Origin: Cryomorphaceae bacterium
Lineage (GTDB): Bacteria; Bacteroidota; Bacteroidia; Flavobacteriales; Schleiferiaceae
Assembly (NCBI GenBank): GCA_024639785.1
Contig: JAHEGI010000010.1
Span: 1-36,507 of the forward strand
DNA length: 36,507 nucleotides
Reading direction: 5' to 3'
Part shown: positions 24,333 to 33,210 of the stretch, in pieces
Layout: each line of letters begins with the position of its first letter
Numbering within the stretch: position 1 is the first letter of the stretch
Notes under the pieces: model-generated
Database searches by the model: none
What the model was told of the DNA's origin: nothing
What the model saw: only the letters and a program-made list of their open reading frames with translations
Made by a program: the position numbers and the translations under genes

Positions 24333-25211
24333 GTGAATTACGTAGAGCTCACCTTCACGTGCGACAGCCCGCTTACGGCGGAATTGTTGATGGCCGACCT
24401 AGACGCATTACCTATCGAGTCGGTCACTACGGAGGGGCAGGTACTTAAGGCGTATGTAGAAGAAAGCCGCTACGAAACCTATGGCCCTGAGGACTTTCCC
24501 TTGGCAAATGCGGTGGGCCAGGTTCAATGGACGGTGCGAGAAATTGCGCATCAAAATTGGAATGAAACGTGGGAGTCAAATTTCCCGCCCTTGGTTATTG
24601 GTCACGACGTCCTGATTCGTGCGCCCTTTCACACCGAACCCGACCCAGCGAACTTTCGCTATGTCATTCAAATGATCCCCAAGATGGCTTTCGGTACAGG
24701 CCACCATCCAACGACGTACCTGATGATGGAGGCGGTGCTGGAAGGCGAGAAAGCGGGTATTCTGGCTGGGGCCCGAATCCTGGACATGGGTTGTGGAACG
24801 GCCATTTTGGCGGTATTAGCCTTACAAGCTGGGGCCTCCACGGCGGTGGGCATTGAAATAGATCCTTTCGCCGCAGAAAATGCCCAAGAGATTTCTGAGC
24901 TTCATGGAATGCAAGAGCGTTTAGCCGTCTTCGCTGGGGATGCGCATCTACTTGCCAAGGACGCGCCGGCCGCTGGCCCCTACGATGTAGTGTATGCCAA
25001 CATCAACCGAAATATCTTGTTGGCAGACATGGAGCACTATGCTTCGGTCATGGCTCCGAAAGGAATTTTATACCTCAGTGGATTCTATGCCGCGGATGTG
25101 CCGATTCTCTTAGAATGTGCAAAACGTTGTGGATATCAAAGCAAGGGGGAGGCCTCTAAAGATGGGTGGATGCGCCTTACTTTGGAGTATCAAGCCCATG
25201 CCCAAAACTGA
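24333..25211 (+). CDS. prmA: Ribosomal protein L11 methyltransferase
   Basis: This 292-residue SAM-dependent enzyme trimethylates ribosomal protein L11. The N-terminal substrate-recognition domain (about 1-85) precedes FGTGHHPTTYLMM, the SAM motif LDMGCGTAILAVLA, GIEIDP and VYANINRNIL, which matches the expected NxN region. The GTG start immediately follows the tpiA stop. The end overlaps the next gene by 14 bases. Confidence 0.95.
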   Translation: MNYVELTFTCDSPLTAELLMADLDALPIESVTTEGQVLKAYVEESRYETYGPEDFPLANAVGQVQWTVREIAHQNWNETWESNFPPLVIGHDVLIRAPFHTEPDPANFRYVIQMIPKMAFGTGHHPTTYLMMEAVLEGEKAGILAGARILDMGCGTAILAVLALQAGASTAVGIEIDPFAAENAQEISELHGMQERLAVFAGDAHLLAKDAPAAGPYDVVYANINRNILLADMEHYASVMAPKGILYLSGFYAADVPILLECAKRCGYQSKGEASKDGWMRLTLEYQAHAQN

Positions 25212-28200
25212 TCTATCCTCCCGCCTTTTCGGAAGCATCCGGACCTCTTTTTTTGTCACGCTCGTGTTGTTTTTTACGGGCGCTACGATGCTTCAGGCGC
25301 AATCCGTTCGTGACTTCGGAAAAGAGCCAGAGGAGTTTCACAAGGATTTCAGCAAACACCTGAACGAATTAGTCGGAAAAAAAGATGCAGAAGCCATTCT
25401 GCTGTCATTTAGCCCATATTTCTTGGACCCTACATGGGATGGCGATGCGTCGCAGCGAGATGCGTTCATGCGGGTGGCGCGGGAAATGTTGCGTCGCCGC
25501 GTGGTGAACTCGGAACCCTGGGTAGAGCTTATCCAGTTATTTCAATCGTGGTCTTGGCCGAGTGGCCGCTTTGAGCAGGGGCAGAGCGATCGCTTCTTTG
25601 TGGAGATGGAGCGCGAATTCAAGCGGGCCTCGCGCAAGGAAATGGAAACGTTTCTACATACCTATCATGGATTGACAGATGAGGCTAATCCGCTCGCATT
25701 GCGCCTTTACGACGACCGTCAACTCACCTGGTGGTATATGGACGGGCTCATGGAGGTTTCCCCAGCCAAAGCGGGTGACACGGCCGTATTTCGTCTGCTG
25801 GATGGTCGATTGCTGGGACGAATGAAACAAGACAGTGTCGAAATACAAGAAGTTGAACTCCTCTATAACCCTATAACTGGGAATATCAAGGCCTTAGGCG
25901 GTCGAGTCGAATGGTTGCGGGCAGGCTTTGGTCCGGGCGAACTCTATGCCGAATTCCCCCAATGGCAGGCGTCCTTGCGCAGTCCTGGCTTTGAAGTCGA
26001 TTCGGTAACCCTCTTTACCTCCTCATTCATGAAGGAAGGGTCTATCGGCGAAGCGGTTCCGATTTTGTCTTTGGGTCATTTTGAAGACCGCTTGACCGGC
26101 AGAAATACAGCTGAAAACGCCATATATCCCCGCTTTGAAGCCTATGATACAGACATTGAAATCGATGATTTCTTTGAAGGAGTCGATTATCGCGGAGGGT
26201 TTTCCATCATCGGCCAACGCTTTTTTGCTTCCGGTACAGCCGAAGAAAAAGCACAGTTCACCTTTAGCTATGATAGTAGTCAGGTCGTTACGCTAAAGTC
26301 AGAACGGTTTGTAATCCGATCAGATGAGCTTCTGAGTCCCACGTCTGAGGTCACTATTAAATTGGGGGATTCGGATAGTATTTACCACCTTAAAAGTGAA
26401 GTTAAATATGATCCTATCGGGCAACTACTGCGAATAAATCGGCCCGATGAAGGGTTGGCGATGACCCCCTACGTGGATAGTTATCACAATCTGGTGATGA
26501 CCTTAGACCAGATCCAATGGAAGGTGACGGAGCCGAGTATGTATCTCGGCGGTTTGAATATGGGGGCAGGCTCTCCGATGATATTGGAATCAGATCAATA
26601 CTTCCGAAGTGCTCGCTATGCAGCCCTGCAAGGTTTGAGTTTAGAAAATCCCTTGGTCAAAGTGGATCAGGTCGGTATTTCCTACGGCAACAAGGACATC
26701 ACACTTTATGATATGGCCGTGGGACTTGGAATGCCTTTGGAGCCATGTGGACGCTTCATGATGGAATTAGCCGTGCAAGGATTTGTCCACTATGATATAG
26801 AGAAGCAGCGCATTGATGTGCTGCCCAAAACCAGTGAGTATATCCTCAATCACGACAATCGCAGAGACTACGATGTGATTCGTTTTGTCTCAGATGTGGC
26901 GCAAGGGATGAATGCGCGCCTCTCCTTGCTCAGCTTTGATATGGAAGTTGTGGGTGTTCAGACCATAGCCCTGTCAGATAGCCAAAAGGTAGCCTTGTAT
27001 CCCACTCAGCAAAAAGTGTTGATTCACCAAGGCTTAAATTTTGATTTTGATGGTCGAGTAGAAGCGGGGCGTTTCACTTTTTTTAGTCGGGAAAATAAGT
27101 TTAACTACGACTTGTTTCAGTTCAATATGCCGAGCATTGATTCCATGCGGTTCAAAGTTCCAAGTTTTGACCTAGCGCCAGATGGGACCAGGCCTTTAGT
27201 GCGTGTCCGAAATACCATCCAAGACATTTCAGGTGAGCTATGGATTGACTATCCGACCAACAAGTCGAGTTACTTGAGGTATCCCGAGTATCCAATTTTC
27301 AAATCAGCAGCCCCCGCCAAAATCTATTATGACAAGGCCTATGGGGGCGTATACAAGCGAAGCAACTTCTTTGTGAATATTGATCCGTTCACTATTGATT
27401 CCTTGGACAACACGTCGACTGAAGGTTTAGTCTTTGGAGGGAGTTTTACTTCCGCTGGAATTTTCCCAGTTAAGCGACAAGACATACGCGTTCAGCGAGA
27501 CTATTCCCTTGGCTTCACCGAAGAAACTGAGCCCGAGGGTTGGCGAGCCTACCAAGGTGCAGGCAGTGTTCAAGGTACCGTGCAGCTTTCGATGGCTGGC
27601 TTGCGAGTTCAAGGGGATTTGCGCTATCAACAGTCCTCAGGGCATTCGGATGAATTTGTACTATTCCCTGATTCTGCTCGGGGTCGCGGACAGTACAACT
27701 TAACCGCGGTGGTAGGGGCTCCCAAAGGTTCGGGTCACCCTTCGGCCGTTGGTTCAGATGCCTCAATGCACTGGCTGCCCTACCAAAACACCTGGTGGTC
27801 CCAGAGCCTAAGTCAGTCTTTCGATACTTACCCAGAACGTCCGATGACGGCTGCGGGTAGACTTACCTATCAACCTGGGCGACTCGAAGCGAATGGTCTC
27901 TTGTCATTTGATGATGCCGAATTAGAGGGGAAGGTCCTTCGCATGCATGCACAATGGCTTGAATCCGGCAAGGCAGATTTCCGGGTTCGGTCAGCTCCCG
28001 ATCAAGCCTGGGGCTTCGAGATGCATCAGGCTACGGCCATGGTGGACTTTCAACGCAATATCGGACACTTTGAGCTTCTGGGAGGCGATGCCACGCTGGG
28101 CTTCCCTCGCAATGAGTACGAAGCGGACATGAATCAGGCCGATTGGGACATTCGGAAAAAACTAATTTCTATCCAAAAGGGCAGTGGGGTAGAAGCACGG

Positions 28201-29721
28201 ATGACCAGCACACGAGCGAGTCAAGAAGGTCTTAATTTCCTGGCTCAGCGCGCAGAATTCTTTTTAAGTCCAAGTATTCTCGAGGCCTACGGAGTGCCAA
28301 ATATAGATGTTGCGGACAGTCGGGTTTTTCCTGACAGCGGTCGGGTCACGATCGAGGAGGCCGCGTACATGCGCCCACTTAATAATGCACAGCTTTTGGC
28401 ATCTCGGATAGGGGGGTATCACCGTATCGAAAAAGCGGAATTCAAAATCCGAGGTAGAAATGATCTCTATGGATCAGGGGAATACCAATACAGTGACGAG
28501 CTAGGCAAGGTGTGGCCGATCCCGATGGGGCGTATTGATGTAGACAGTCTAGATCATGTTGTAGCCCAAGGCGAACTGCTGCCCGAGGCAGGCTTTCATT
28601 TGAGTCCATATTTCCAATACTATGGTATCGTGAATATGGAGTCCATTGATCCCATGCTGACGGTACGGGGTCGCATACACATTGTTACCTCTTGTCCAGC
28701 CTTAGAGACGGACTGGATCATGACGACGACTCAAATTGACCCGCTCGATATTGTGATTGATCTACCGGATCCAGATACTGCACGCCCAGCACACAAGGTA
28801 TACAGCGGAATTTATCTAATGCAAGATTCTGCGAGTCCCTATACCGCCTTCATACGGCGAAACAATCCGTCTATTTCTGTGGAGCTTATCAGCGCTCGGG
28901 GAATTTTGTTTTATGATGCAGAGGCAGATGCCTATGTAGTGACTACACGACGTCGCCTCATGGATCCCAATGCGCCAGACAATCATCTCATATTTGATAC
29001 AAAGCAGTGCACTGTTACCGGCAAGGGCCAGCTTTCTCTTGGGGCCAAGATGGGAAGAGTTAGTTTGGGTGCATATGGTCACATTGAACATGATCTGTAC
29101 CGAAACAAACTAAGCGCTACTGCCGCGGTACTCCTGGACTTTGTGTTTCAGGATGACATTCTAAAAGCATTACCTCAGGAAATGGGGCCAGGTATGGGCG
29201 GATTGAGCACAGATTGGGCCAATGATTATCTCGCAGAGGGCCTGCATCGCCTAATGAATCAGCGCGAACAAGATCGCTTTTATGTGGCGTCTACAGACGA
29301 AAAGCTCCCTAAGGAATTGCGTCAAAGCATCTATTTTGATGAAGTGGATTTGCTTTGGGATAAAAACCTTCGCGCATTCAGAAGTCAAGGGGCTCTAGGG
29401 GTTGGCGGGGTTGCTGGAACGCCTGTGCACCGTTTTGTTGAAGGCGTTTTAGAGTTGCGAAAACGTCGTGGTGGAGATGAGTTTTCCTTGTACTTAAACC
29501 CGAACCTCGAGCATTACGTGTTTTATAAGCGTAATGTGCTCCGCTTCTACAGTACCGAGAAGTCGTACATGGATGCCATTCTATCTACAGATACCAAAAA
29601 AAGGAGTCTGCCAGCGAAAGAAGGGCTCCCATATTATACGTATATCACAACCACGCGCGGCAACATGAAGCGCTTCCTCGATGGGCTCGAAGAGGTTGTA
29701 GAAGAGGAGGATAGCAAATAG
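25198..29721 (+). CDS. Large exported protein of unknown function
   Basis: This 1507-residue protein has a clear N-terminal signal peptide (to about LQA-QS, residue 36) and no domain I recognise. After an alpha-rich first 200 residues, the sequence is dominated by short alternating strands rich in Gly, Asp, Tyr and Phe, such as GRFTFFSRENKFNYDLFQFN, pointing to a long beta-rich envelope protein. No lipobox, clear transmembrane helix or type IX C-terminal signal is seen; the C-terminus is acidic (VVEEEDSK). It is the last gene of the tpiA-prmA run. The frame extends 27 codons upstream inside prmA; ATG 25198 gives the signal peptide. Confidence 0.9.
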   Translation: MPKTDLSSRLFGSIRTSFFVTLVLFFTGATMLQAQSVRDFGKEPEEFHKDFSKHLNELVGKKDAEAILLSFSPYFLDPTWDGDASQRDAFMRVAREMLRRRVVNSEPWVELIQLFQSWSWPSGRFEQGQSDRFFVEMEREFKRASRKEMETFLHTYHGLTDEANPLALRLYDDRQLTWWYMDGLMEVSPAKAGDTAVFRLLDGRLLGRMKQDSVEIQEVELLYNPITGNIKALGGRVEWLRAGFGPGELYAEFPQWQASLRSPGFEVDSVTLFTSSFMKEGSIGEAVPILSLGHFEDRLTGRNTAENAIYPRFEAYDTDIEIDDFFEGVDYRGGFSIIGQRFFASGTAEEKAQFTFSYDSSQVVTLKSERFVIRSDELLSPTSEVTIKLGDSDSIYHLKSEVKYDPIGQLLRINRPDEGLAMTPYVDSYHNLVMTLDQIQWKVTEPSMYLGGLNMGAGSPMILESDQYFRSARYAALQGLSLENPLVKVDQVGISYGNKDITLYDMAVGLGMPLEPCGRFMMELAVQGFVHYDIEKQRIDVLPKTSEYILNHDNRRDYDVIRFVSDVAQGMNARLSLLSFDMEVVGVQTIALSDSQKVALYPTQQKVLIHQGLNFDFDGRVEAGRFTFFSRENKFNYDLFQFNMPSIDSMRFKVPSFDLAPDGTRPLVRVRNTIQDISGELWIDYPTNKSSYLRYPEYPIFKSAAPAKIYYDKAYGGVYKRSNFFVNIDPFTIDSLDNTSTEGLVFGGSFTSAGIFPVKRQDIRVQRDYSLGFTEETEPEGWRAYQGAGSVQGTVQLSMAGLRVQGDLRYQQSSGHSDEFVLFPDSARGRGQYNLTAVVGAPKGSGHPSAVGSDASMHWLPYQNTWWSQSLSQSFDTYPERPMTAAGRLTYQPGRLEANGLLSFDDAELEGKVLRMHAQWLESGKADFRVRSAPDQAWGFEMHQATAMVDFQRNIGHFELLGGDATLGFPRNEYEADMNQADWDIRKKLISIQKGSGVEARMTSTRASQEGLNFLAQRAEFFLSPSILEAYGVPNIDVADSRVFPDSGRVTIEEAAYMRPLNNAQLLASRIGGYHRIEKAEFKIRGRNDLYGSGEYQYSDELGKVWPIPMGRIDVDSLDHVVAQGELLPEAGFHLSPYFQYYGIVNMESIDPMLTVRGRIHIVTSCPALETDWIMTTTQIDPLDIVIDLPDPDTARPAHKVYSGIYLMQDSASPYTAFIRRNNPSISVELISARGILFYDAEADAYVVTTRRRLMDPNAPDNHLIFDTKQCTVTGKGQLSLGAKMGRVSLGAYGHIEHDLYRNKLSATAAVLLDFVFQDDILKALPQEMGPGMGGLSTDWANDYLAEGLHRLMNQREQDRFYVASTDEKLPKELRQSIYFDEVDLLWDKNLRAFRSQGALGVGGVAGTPVHRFVEGVLELRKRRGGDEFSLYLNPNLEHYVFYKRNVLRFYSTEKSYMDAILSTDTKKRSLPAKEGLPYYTYITTTRGNMKRFLDGLEEVVEEEDSK

Positions 29722-29813
29722 GTCAAATGCATATCCAAGGTCCAATCCGATAGCCTCAGGCAGCCGGGGTCTATTCCATGGTGCTCCTCGCACAAATAAA
29801 TTGATTTAGCCTC

Positions 29814-29843
29814 TTTGCAAATGCTTTCGGAAGTGTATATTTG
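29814..29843 (+). promoter_or_regulatory. Promoter of tRNA-Arg
   Basis: TTTG (29814-29817), an 18-base spacer and TATATTTG (29836-29843) form the most complete Bacteroidota -33/-7 promoter in this window. It predicts a start near 29850, about 30 nt before the tRNA. Confidence 0.75.
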
Positions 29844-29880
29844 CAGCCTCATTCAACGAAGGCAGGCCCTTCTGCGAGAT

Positions 29881-29954
29881 GGCCCCGTAGCTCAACTGAA
29901 TAGAGCATCTGACTACGGATCAGAAGGTTTCAGGTTTGAATCCTGACGGGGTCA
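29881..29954 (+). tRNA. tRNA-Arg (anticodon ACG) with altered elbow pairs
   Basis: The cloverleaf folds fully. Acceptor is 29881-29887 with 29947-29953 (one G-T pair), the D stem is GCTC/GAGC, the anticodon stem is TCTGA/TCAGA with ACG at 29915-29917, and the T stem is TCAGG/CCTGA. CCA is not encoded, unlike in the tRNA-Pro gene. Position 19 is A (29899) and position 56 is T (29937), replacing the nearly universal G19-C56 by A19-U56. Position 15 is A with T48 (29929). Confidence 0.93.
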
Positions 29955-29966
29955 CACTGAAAATCA

Positions 29967-29999
29967 AGCACTTACATCGAAAGACGTAGGTGCTTTTTT
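29967..29999 (+). terminator. Terminator after tRNA-Arg
   Basis: A 12-bp stem with one mismatch (29967-29978 with 29983-29994) has a GAAA loop and ends in six T residues. Confidence 0.85.
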
Positions 30000-30004
30000 C
30001 ATTA

Positions 30005-30026
30005 TTTGCATACAATTTGCATACAA
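30005..30026 (+). repeat. Two tandem 11-bp repeats TTTGCATACAA
   Basis: Two perfect copies, 30005-30015 and 30016-30026, stand directly behind the tRNA terminator. With the element genes following, they may be recombinase or excisionase arm sites; this is inference. Confidence 0.6.
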
Positions 30027-30486
30027 AATCGGACCAAAACGTTGAAATGAGTCCGCAAATGACGGCAAACAAACGGGTCTTTGGCCAGTGCAGCTGAGCC
30101 GTGATTTTGGTTTTGTTATGGTCGTTTGGGTGGTCGTCCTGGTCTCTTTTGGGGACTCCTCGGCTGATTGAGATTGTTCGCTTTTCGACACTTGCTGCGC
30201 CAAAATCTGCCGTTTGTCCCGTGAACTGCCTGTACCGTTCCGTACCAAATTGTACCAAAACACTCATTTTTAGGGTGTTGAAAACTAAAACTTATCAACA
30301 TTTTCCACTTTTCACTGCGCAATATGCTGCACTTCGACGCAGGTAGTGAGAAGGCATCGCGCCTCATTTTGACCTTAACTTTTTGATTGCCTGCGACTTA
30401 ATGGCATTGCACCATTGTTAATAGGGATTTGCTGTCCCATTTCGTACCTCATTCTTGGTGGTTTTTTGCTGTTACTTGTCCCCACT
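30027..30486. other. Left flank of the mobile element, no gene recognised
   Basis: Open frames here lack family features, and one minus-strand frame simply reads through the antisense of the tRNA. The stretch holds GTACC repeats (annotated separately) and TTATCAACA at 30292-30300, one mismatch from a DnaA box. No integrase fragment was recognised on either strand. Confidence 0.5.
30232..30261 (+). repeat. Three GTACC repeats with exact 10-bp period
   Basis: GTACC occurs at 30232, 30242 and 30252, the last two extended as GTACCAAA. The spacing of one helical turn suggests a protein-binding array on one DNA face, such as iterons. Confidence 0.6.
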
Positions 30487-31419
30487 ATGAATGCGATTAC
30501 TTTACTCTCTTTGGACCAAGAAGTCCCTTGCCAAGACCTGTATGATAAATTGGATGAGTTGACCCGATTTCAGCCATCCCGACGATTTCAAGCGTTTGAT
30601 TTCGGACACTTCAATGTGATCCCCGAATACTTTTTTCCCCATTGTGCTGAATTTGCCAAGCCACTGCTCATGGATGTTCTTCGCAAACGCTACGTCCACT
30701 TTCAGGAAGAGGCGGGTGAATTTGACTGTCAAGGATTGCAGCGGTGTATCGGCATGCTCTACGACGGCGACCCGGCCTGGCTCAGTGAATGGATTGTCGT
30801 GGCACGCGAGTTTTTCCATGACCGTGCGGATGACTTTGAGTTTACTGATCCTGAAGGTGCGACGGCCCCTGTGCCGGTGATTTGCCGCCGTGCTAGCTAT
30901 AGTGAGATGGCATTTATTTACAAGGCCATGCTCGCTACTAAAATGGCGTGGACCATCCTCGCTCAAGAGCAGCCCTCCATCAACGCCCTTCTCACCACAA
31001 CCCAGCGGACTTTAATGGAATTGGTCGAGGTACCCGAGAAATTACTGAGGGAGCTCAAGGACAGCATGCCTGAGTTGATGGAAGAAATTATGGAATCCCA
31101 GTTAGATGAAGATGATGAGCAGGGCGAGGAGTGCAACGACTCAAAAACTCTTGAAAACGCCGAGATGGCTATGGTCATGCACTTTCTGCTTCGCGAGGCA
31201 AATGTCAACCGATGTGACATGACCGCCGTCACTCGGCTCGCGATGGCCCTAAGCGGAAGGGGATACGACAACCTCTACAAGAAAATCCGCGATCCGTTTC
31301 AGGGTAAAAAGCGCTTGGTGCTGCAGCGCATGACGCGGATAAAGCCCTTATTGGAAGATCTCCAAAGTGATTCTATCATGCTGAGATTCAACAAAAAAAT
31401 GCAAGAATTGAAAATATAG
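30487..31419 (+). CDS. Hypothetical protein of the mobile element
   Basis: This 310-residue soluble protein is of no family I recognise. It is mostly alpha-helical in appearance, with an acidic stretch (DEDDEQGEE) near residue 220 and a basic C-terminus. A TTG start at 30415 would add a hydrophobic 24-residue stretch, but the ATG at 30487 is preferred. It is first in a plus-strand run with the HTH protein, a small protein and a RepA-like ATPase, so it probably belongs to the element's maintenance or mobilisation functions. No nuclease, relaxase or recombinase motif was found. Confidence 0.75.
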   Translation: MNAITLLSLDQEVPCQDLYDKLDELTRFQPSRRFQAFDFGHFNVIPEYFFPHCAEFAKPLLMDVLRKRYVHFQEEAGEFDCQGLQRCIGMLYDGDPAWLSEWIVVAREFFHDRADDFEFTDPEGATAPVPVICRRASYSEMAFIYKAMLATKMAWTILAQEQPSINALLTTTQRTLMELVEVPEKLLRELKDSMPELMEEIMESQLDEDDEQGEECNDSKTLENAEMAMVMHFLLREANVNRCDMTAVTRLAMALSGRGYDNLYKKIRDPFQGKKRLVLQRMTRIKPLLEDLQSDSIMLRFNKKMQELKI

Positions 31420-31460
31420 GGTGACCCATAGGGTACTCTGTGGGGTGACCCTTAGGGACA
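31419..31460 (+). repeat. Direct repeat pair GGGTGACCC...TAGGG, possible operator
   Basis: GGGTGACCCATAGGGTA (31419-31435) and GGGTGACCCTTAGGGAC (31443-31459) lie 24 bp apart. Each contains a GGGT-G-ACCC dyad. They sit just upstream of AACCTTTG (31470-31477, a one-mismatch -7 box) and the HTH gene, a likely place for autoregulation. Confidence 0.6.
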
Positions 31461-31504
31461 GGCACCCAAAACCTTTGCGCAGTAATCATAAAAACAACTG
31501 CCAA

Positions 31505-31795
31505 ATGGACCCCATCATTCTCACCAGCAAAGAAGAACTTCAAGCGTTAATCCGCGAATCCTACCGGGCACTTCGCGAGGGCGAAGAGGCCGTGCCCACA
31601 ATCATCACCATTGACCCGCAGCCGCTGCTGACCGTCGATGAAGCCGTCGAATACCTACGCATCTCAAAGAATACCCTCTACGGCTATACCTCCAAAGGGT
31701 GCATTCCCCACATCAAGCAGGGTAAGCGTGTGCTGTTTCGCAAGAGCCAACTCGACGCCTGGTTGGATGCCAAGCAACGCGGCACCGCGCAATGA
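31505..31795 (+). CDS. Excisionase-type helix-turn-helix protein
   Basis: This 96-residue DNA-binding protein carries a C-terminal MerR-like helix-turn-helix of the excisionase (HTH_17) family: LLTVDEAVEYLRISKNTLYGYT, then GCIPHIKQGKRVLFRKSQLDAWL. Such proteins next to RepA-like ATPases are standard in mobilizable elements of Bacteroidota, where they control excision or transcription. The frame is open to 31421, but that part covers the repeats upstream; ATG 31505 is chosen. The stop overlaps the next start as ATGA. Confidence 0.88.
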   Translation: MDPIILTSKEELQALIRESYRALREGEEAVPTIITIDPQPLLTVDEAVEYLRISKNTLYGYTSKGCIPHIKQGKRVLFRKSQLDAWLDAKQRGTAQ

Positions 31796-32109
31796 CCCGC
31801 ACTCAACGCTCAGAGCTGCAGCATCTCATTTGCGCCATCGACACCGCGCTCGCTGCAGAATCATCACCAGAGGGCGGCGTCACACTTTCGAAGGAATCCC
31901 TGGTACGGCATCTAGACGTTTTGAAACGGATTCTGGAAGGCTCCAATGAGAAATCCCTAGGGGAGACGCCGCTTCGCCGTACCTTGCGGCACATTCTCAA
32001 GCACCACCCCGAGGTGAACACCGTCTTGGCGGTGTATCGATTTCGGGACGACCGTCCCGCGGGCTGTCCCTACTACCTGTCCCTTAACGCCTTGTACCAC
32101 GGAACATGA
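31792..32109 (+). CDS. Small hypothetical protein of the mobile element
   Basis: This 105-residue protein has no recognised family and is mostly charged and helical. It is translationally coupled at both ends by ATGA overlaps (with the HTH gene before and the RepA-like gene after), which supports it as a true gene of the same operon. Confidence 0.75.
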   Translation: MTRTQRSELQHLICAIDTALAAESSPEGGVTLSKESLVRHLDVLKRILEGSNEKSLGETPLRRTLRHILKHHPEVNTVLAVYRFRDDRPAGCPYYLSLNALYHGT

Positions 32110-33071
32110 AATCGCCCATCTTCACCGTGCGCACCGCCAACCGATGCATCGAAGACGCCAAGCAGGTACCCACGCCCATGATGCTCTTCGACGAACTTTG
32201 GTTTGAGCAGGAACTGTGCATCTTGTTTGCCGACACCAACGTGGGGAAGTCTCTGCTGGCCGTACAGGTCGCCCAGTCCATAGCCAGCGGGACGGTCATC
32301 CCCGGGTTTCAACTCGGCGTCCCGGGACAGGGGGTGCTGTACTATGACTTTGAATTCAACGACAAGCAGTTTGAGCAGCGCTACACCAATCCCCCTGGGA
32401 TTTCCTTCACCTTCTCATCCAATTTGTACCGAATCGGCTACAATCCCGACTGCAAAGCACCACGAATACGAAGCCAAGACGTCTTTGCCGAAATCCGCAG
32501 CCACATTGAAAGCTACCGCTCCCGTGTGCTGATCATCGATAATCTATCCTACTTCGCGGGGAATTCGCTTGAAACCGCTCAGGAGGCCATTGACTTTATG
32601 CGCGAGATGAAATCCCTTAAAGAGGAATTTCGCCTATCAATCATGCTCTTAGCCCATACCCCCAAGCGCAACAAGAGTTTATCGATCAGCGAAGCAGACC
32701 TCGCCGGATCTGCCGGCTTGTCGCGCTTGGCCGACAGCCTTGTCGCCATCGGTAAAGGCTGCGAGTCCACCGACCAGCGCTACATCAAGCAGATCAAGGT
32801 GCGCTCGGCAATGCTCAACTATGGCGCCGAAAATGTTATTAAATGCCGGCTTGCCCCAAGAAATGGATTACTCGGCTTTGTGTTTGAAGGTTATTGCGAG
32901 GAGTCCGACTTACTGCGTGCCGCCGACCGTACCGACATCAACGAACAAGTCATGGGTCTGCACGCACAATACCCCGATCTCTCTCAAGCAGAAATTGCAC
33001 GACAAGTTGGGGTCAATAAGATGCGCGTAAGCCGAATACTCGCACGAGAAGGCTCCAGTGATAACGCGTAA
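32106..33071 (+). CDS. RepA-like AAA ATPase
   Basis: This 321-residue RecA-fold ATPase is of the hexameric RepA/AAA_25 type found in plasmids and integrative elements. The P-loop is FADTNVGKS (41-49), where the first glycine of GxxxxGKS is replaced by Ala-Asp. Walker B is VLIIDNL (141-147). A sensor-like LLAHTPKR and GSAGLSRLADS follow. Residues 292-313 form a helix-turn-helix (LSQAEIARQVGVNKMRVSRILAR). It is probably a replicative helicase or initiator for the element. Its stop lies inside the first of several palindromes downstream. Confidence 0.87.
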   Translation: MKSPIFTVRTANRCIEDAKQVPTPMMLFDELWFEQELCILFADTNVGKSLLAVQVAQSIASGTVIPGFQLGVPGQGVLYYDFEFNDKQFEQRYTNPPGISFTFSSNLYRIGYNPDCKAPRIRSQDVFAEIRSHIESYRSRVLIIDNLSYFAGNSLETAQEAIDFMREMKSLKEEFRLSIMLLAHTPKRNKSLSISEADLAGSAGLSRLADSLVAIGKGCESTDQRYIKQIKVRSAMLNYGAENVIKCRLAPRNGLLGFVFEGYCEESDLLRAADRTDINEQVMGLHAQYPDLSQAEIARQVGVNKMRVSRILAREGSSDNA

Positions 33072-33083
33072 CATGATGTTACG
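33067..33083 (+). repeat. Palindrome 1, CGTAACA-TGA-TGTTACG
   Basis: Perfect 8-bp arms lie around a central G. The palindrome spans the TAA stop of the RepA-like gene. Confidence 0.85.
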
Positions 33084-33095
33084 TTTTGGCCCGAT

Positions 33096-33112
33096 CGTAA
33101 CACGGTGTTACG
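33096..33112 (+). repeat. Palindrome 2, CGTAACA-CGG-TGTTACG
   Basis: It has perfect 8-bp arms around a central G, the same half-sites as palindrome 1, 29 bp further on. A CGTAA half-site recurs at 33126, 30 bp on. Confidence 0.85.
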
Positions 33113-33190
33113 CTCTGATGAGGCCCGTAATATTCTGATTATATGGCCACTACAGATTACAAGTAGTGCAAAATAATCTGAAATAGGGCG

Positions 33191-33210
33191 TAACGTAACA
33201 TGTTACGTTA
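33191..33210 (+). repeat. Palindrome 3, 20 bp perfect, centre ACA/TGT
   Basis: The perfect 20-bp palindrome contains CGTAACA and TGTTACG back to back with no spacer. A further half-site CGTAAC is at 33245. Confidence 0.85.

Noticed and set aside
29920-30367. Minus-strand frames of 83-115 codons beside tRNA-Arg as an integrase remnant
   Set aside because: One reads the antisense of the tRNA (SGFKPETF), and none shows the R-H-R-Y residues of tyrosine recombinases.
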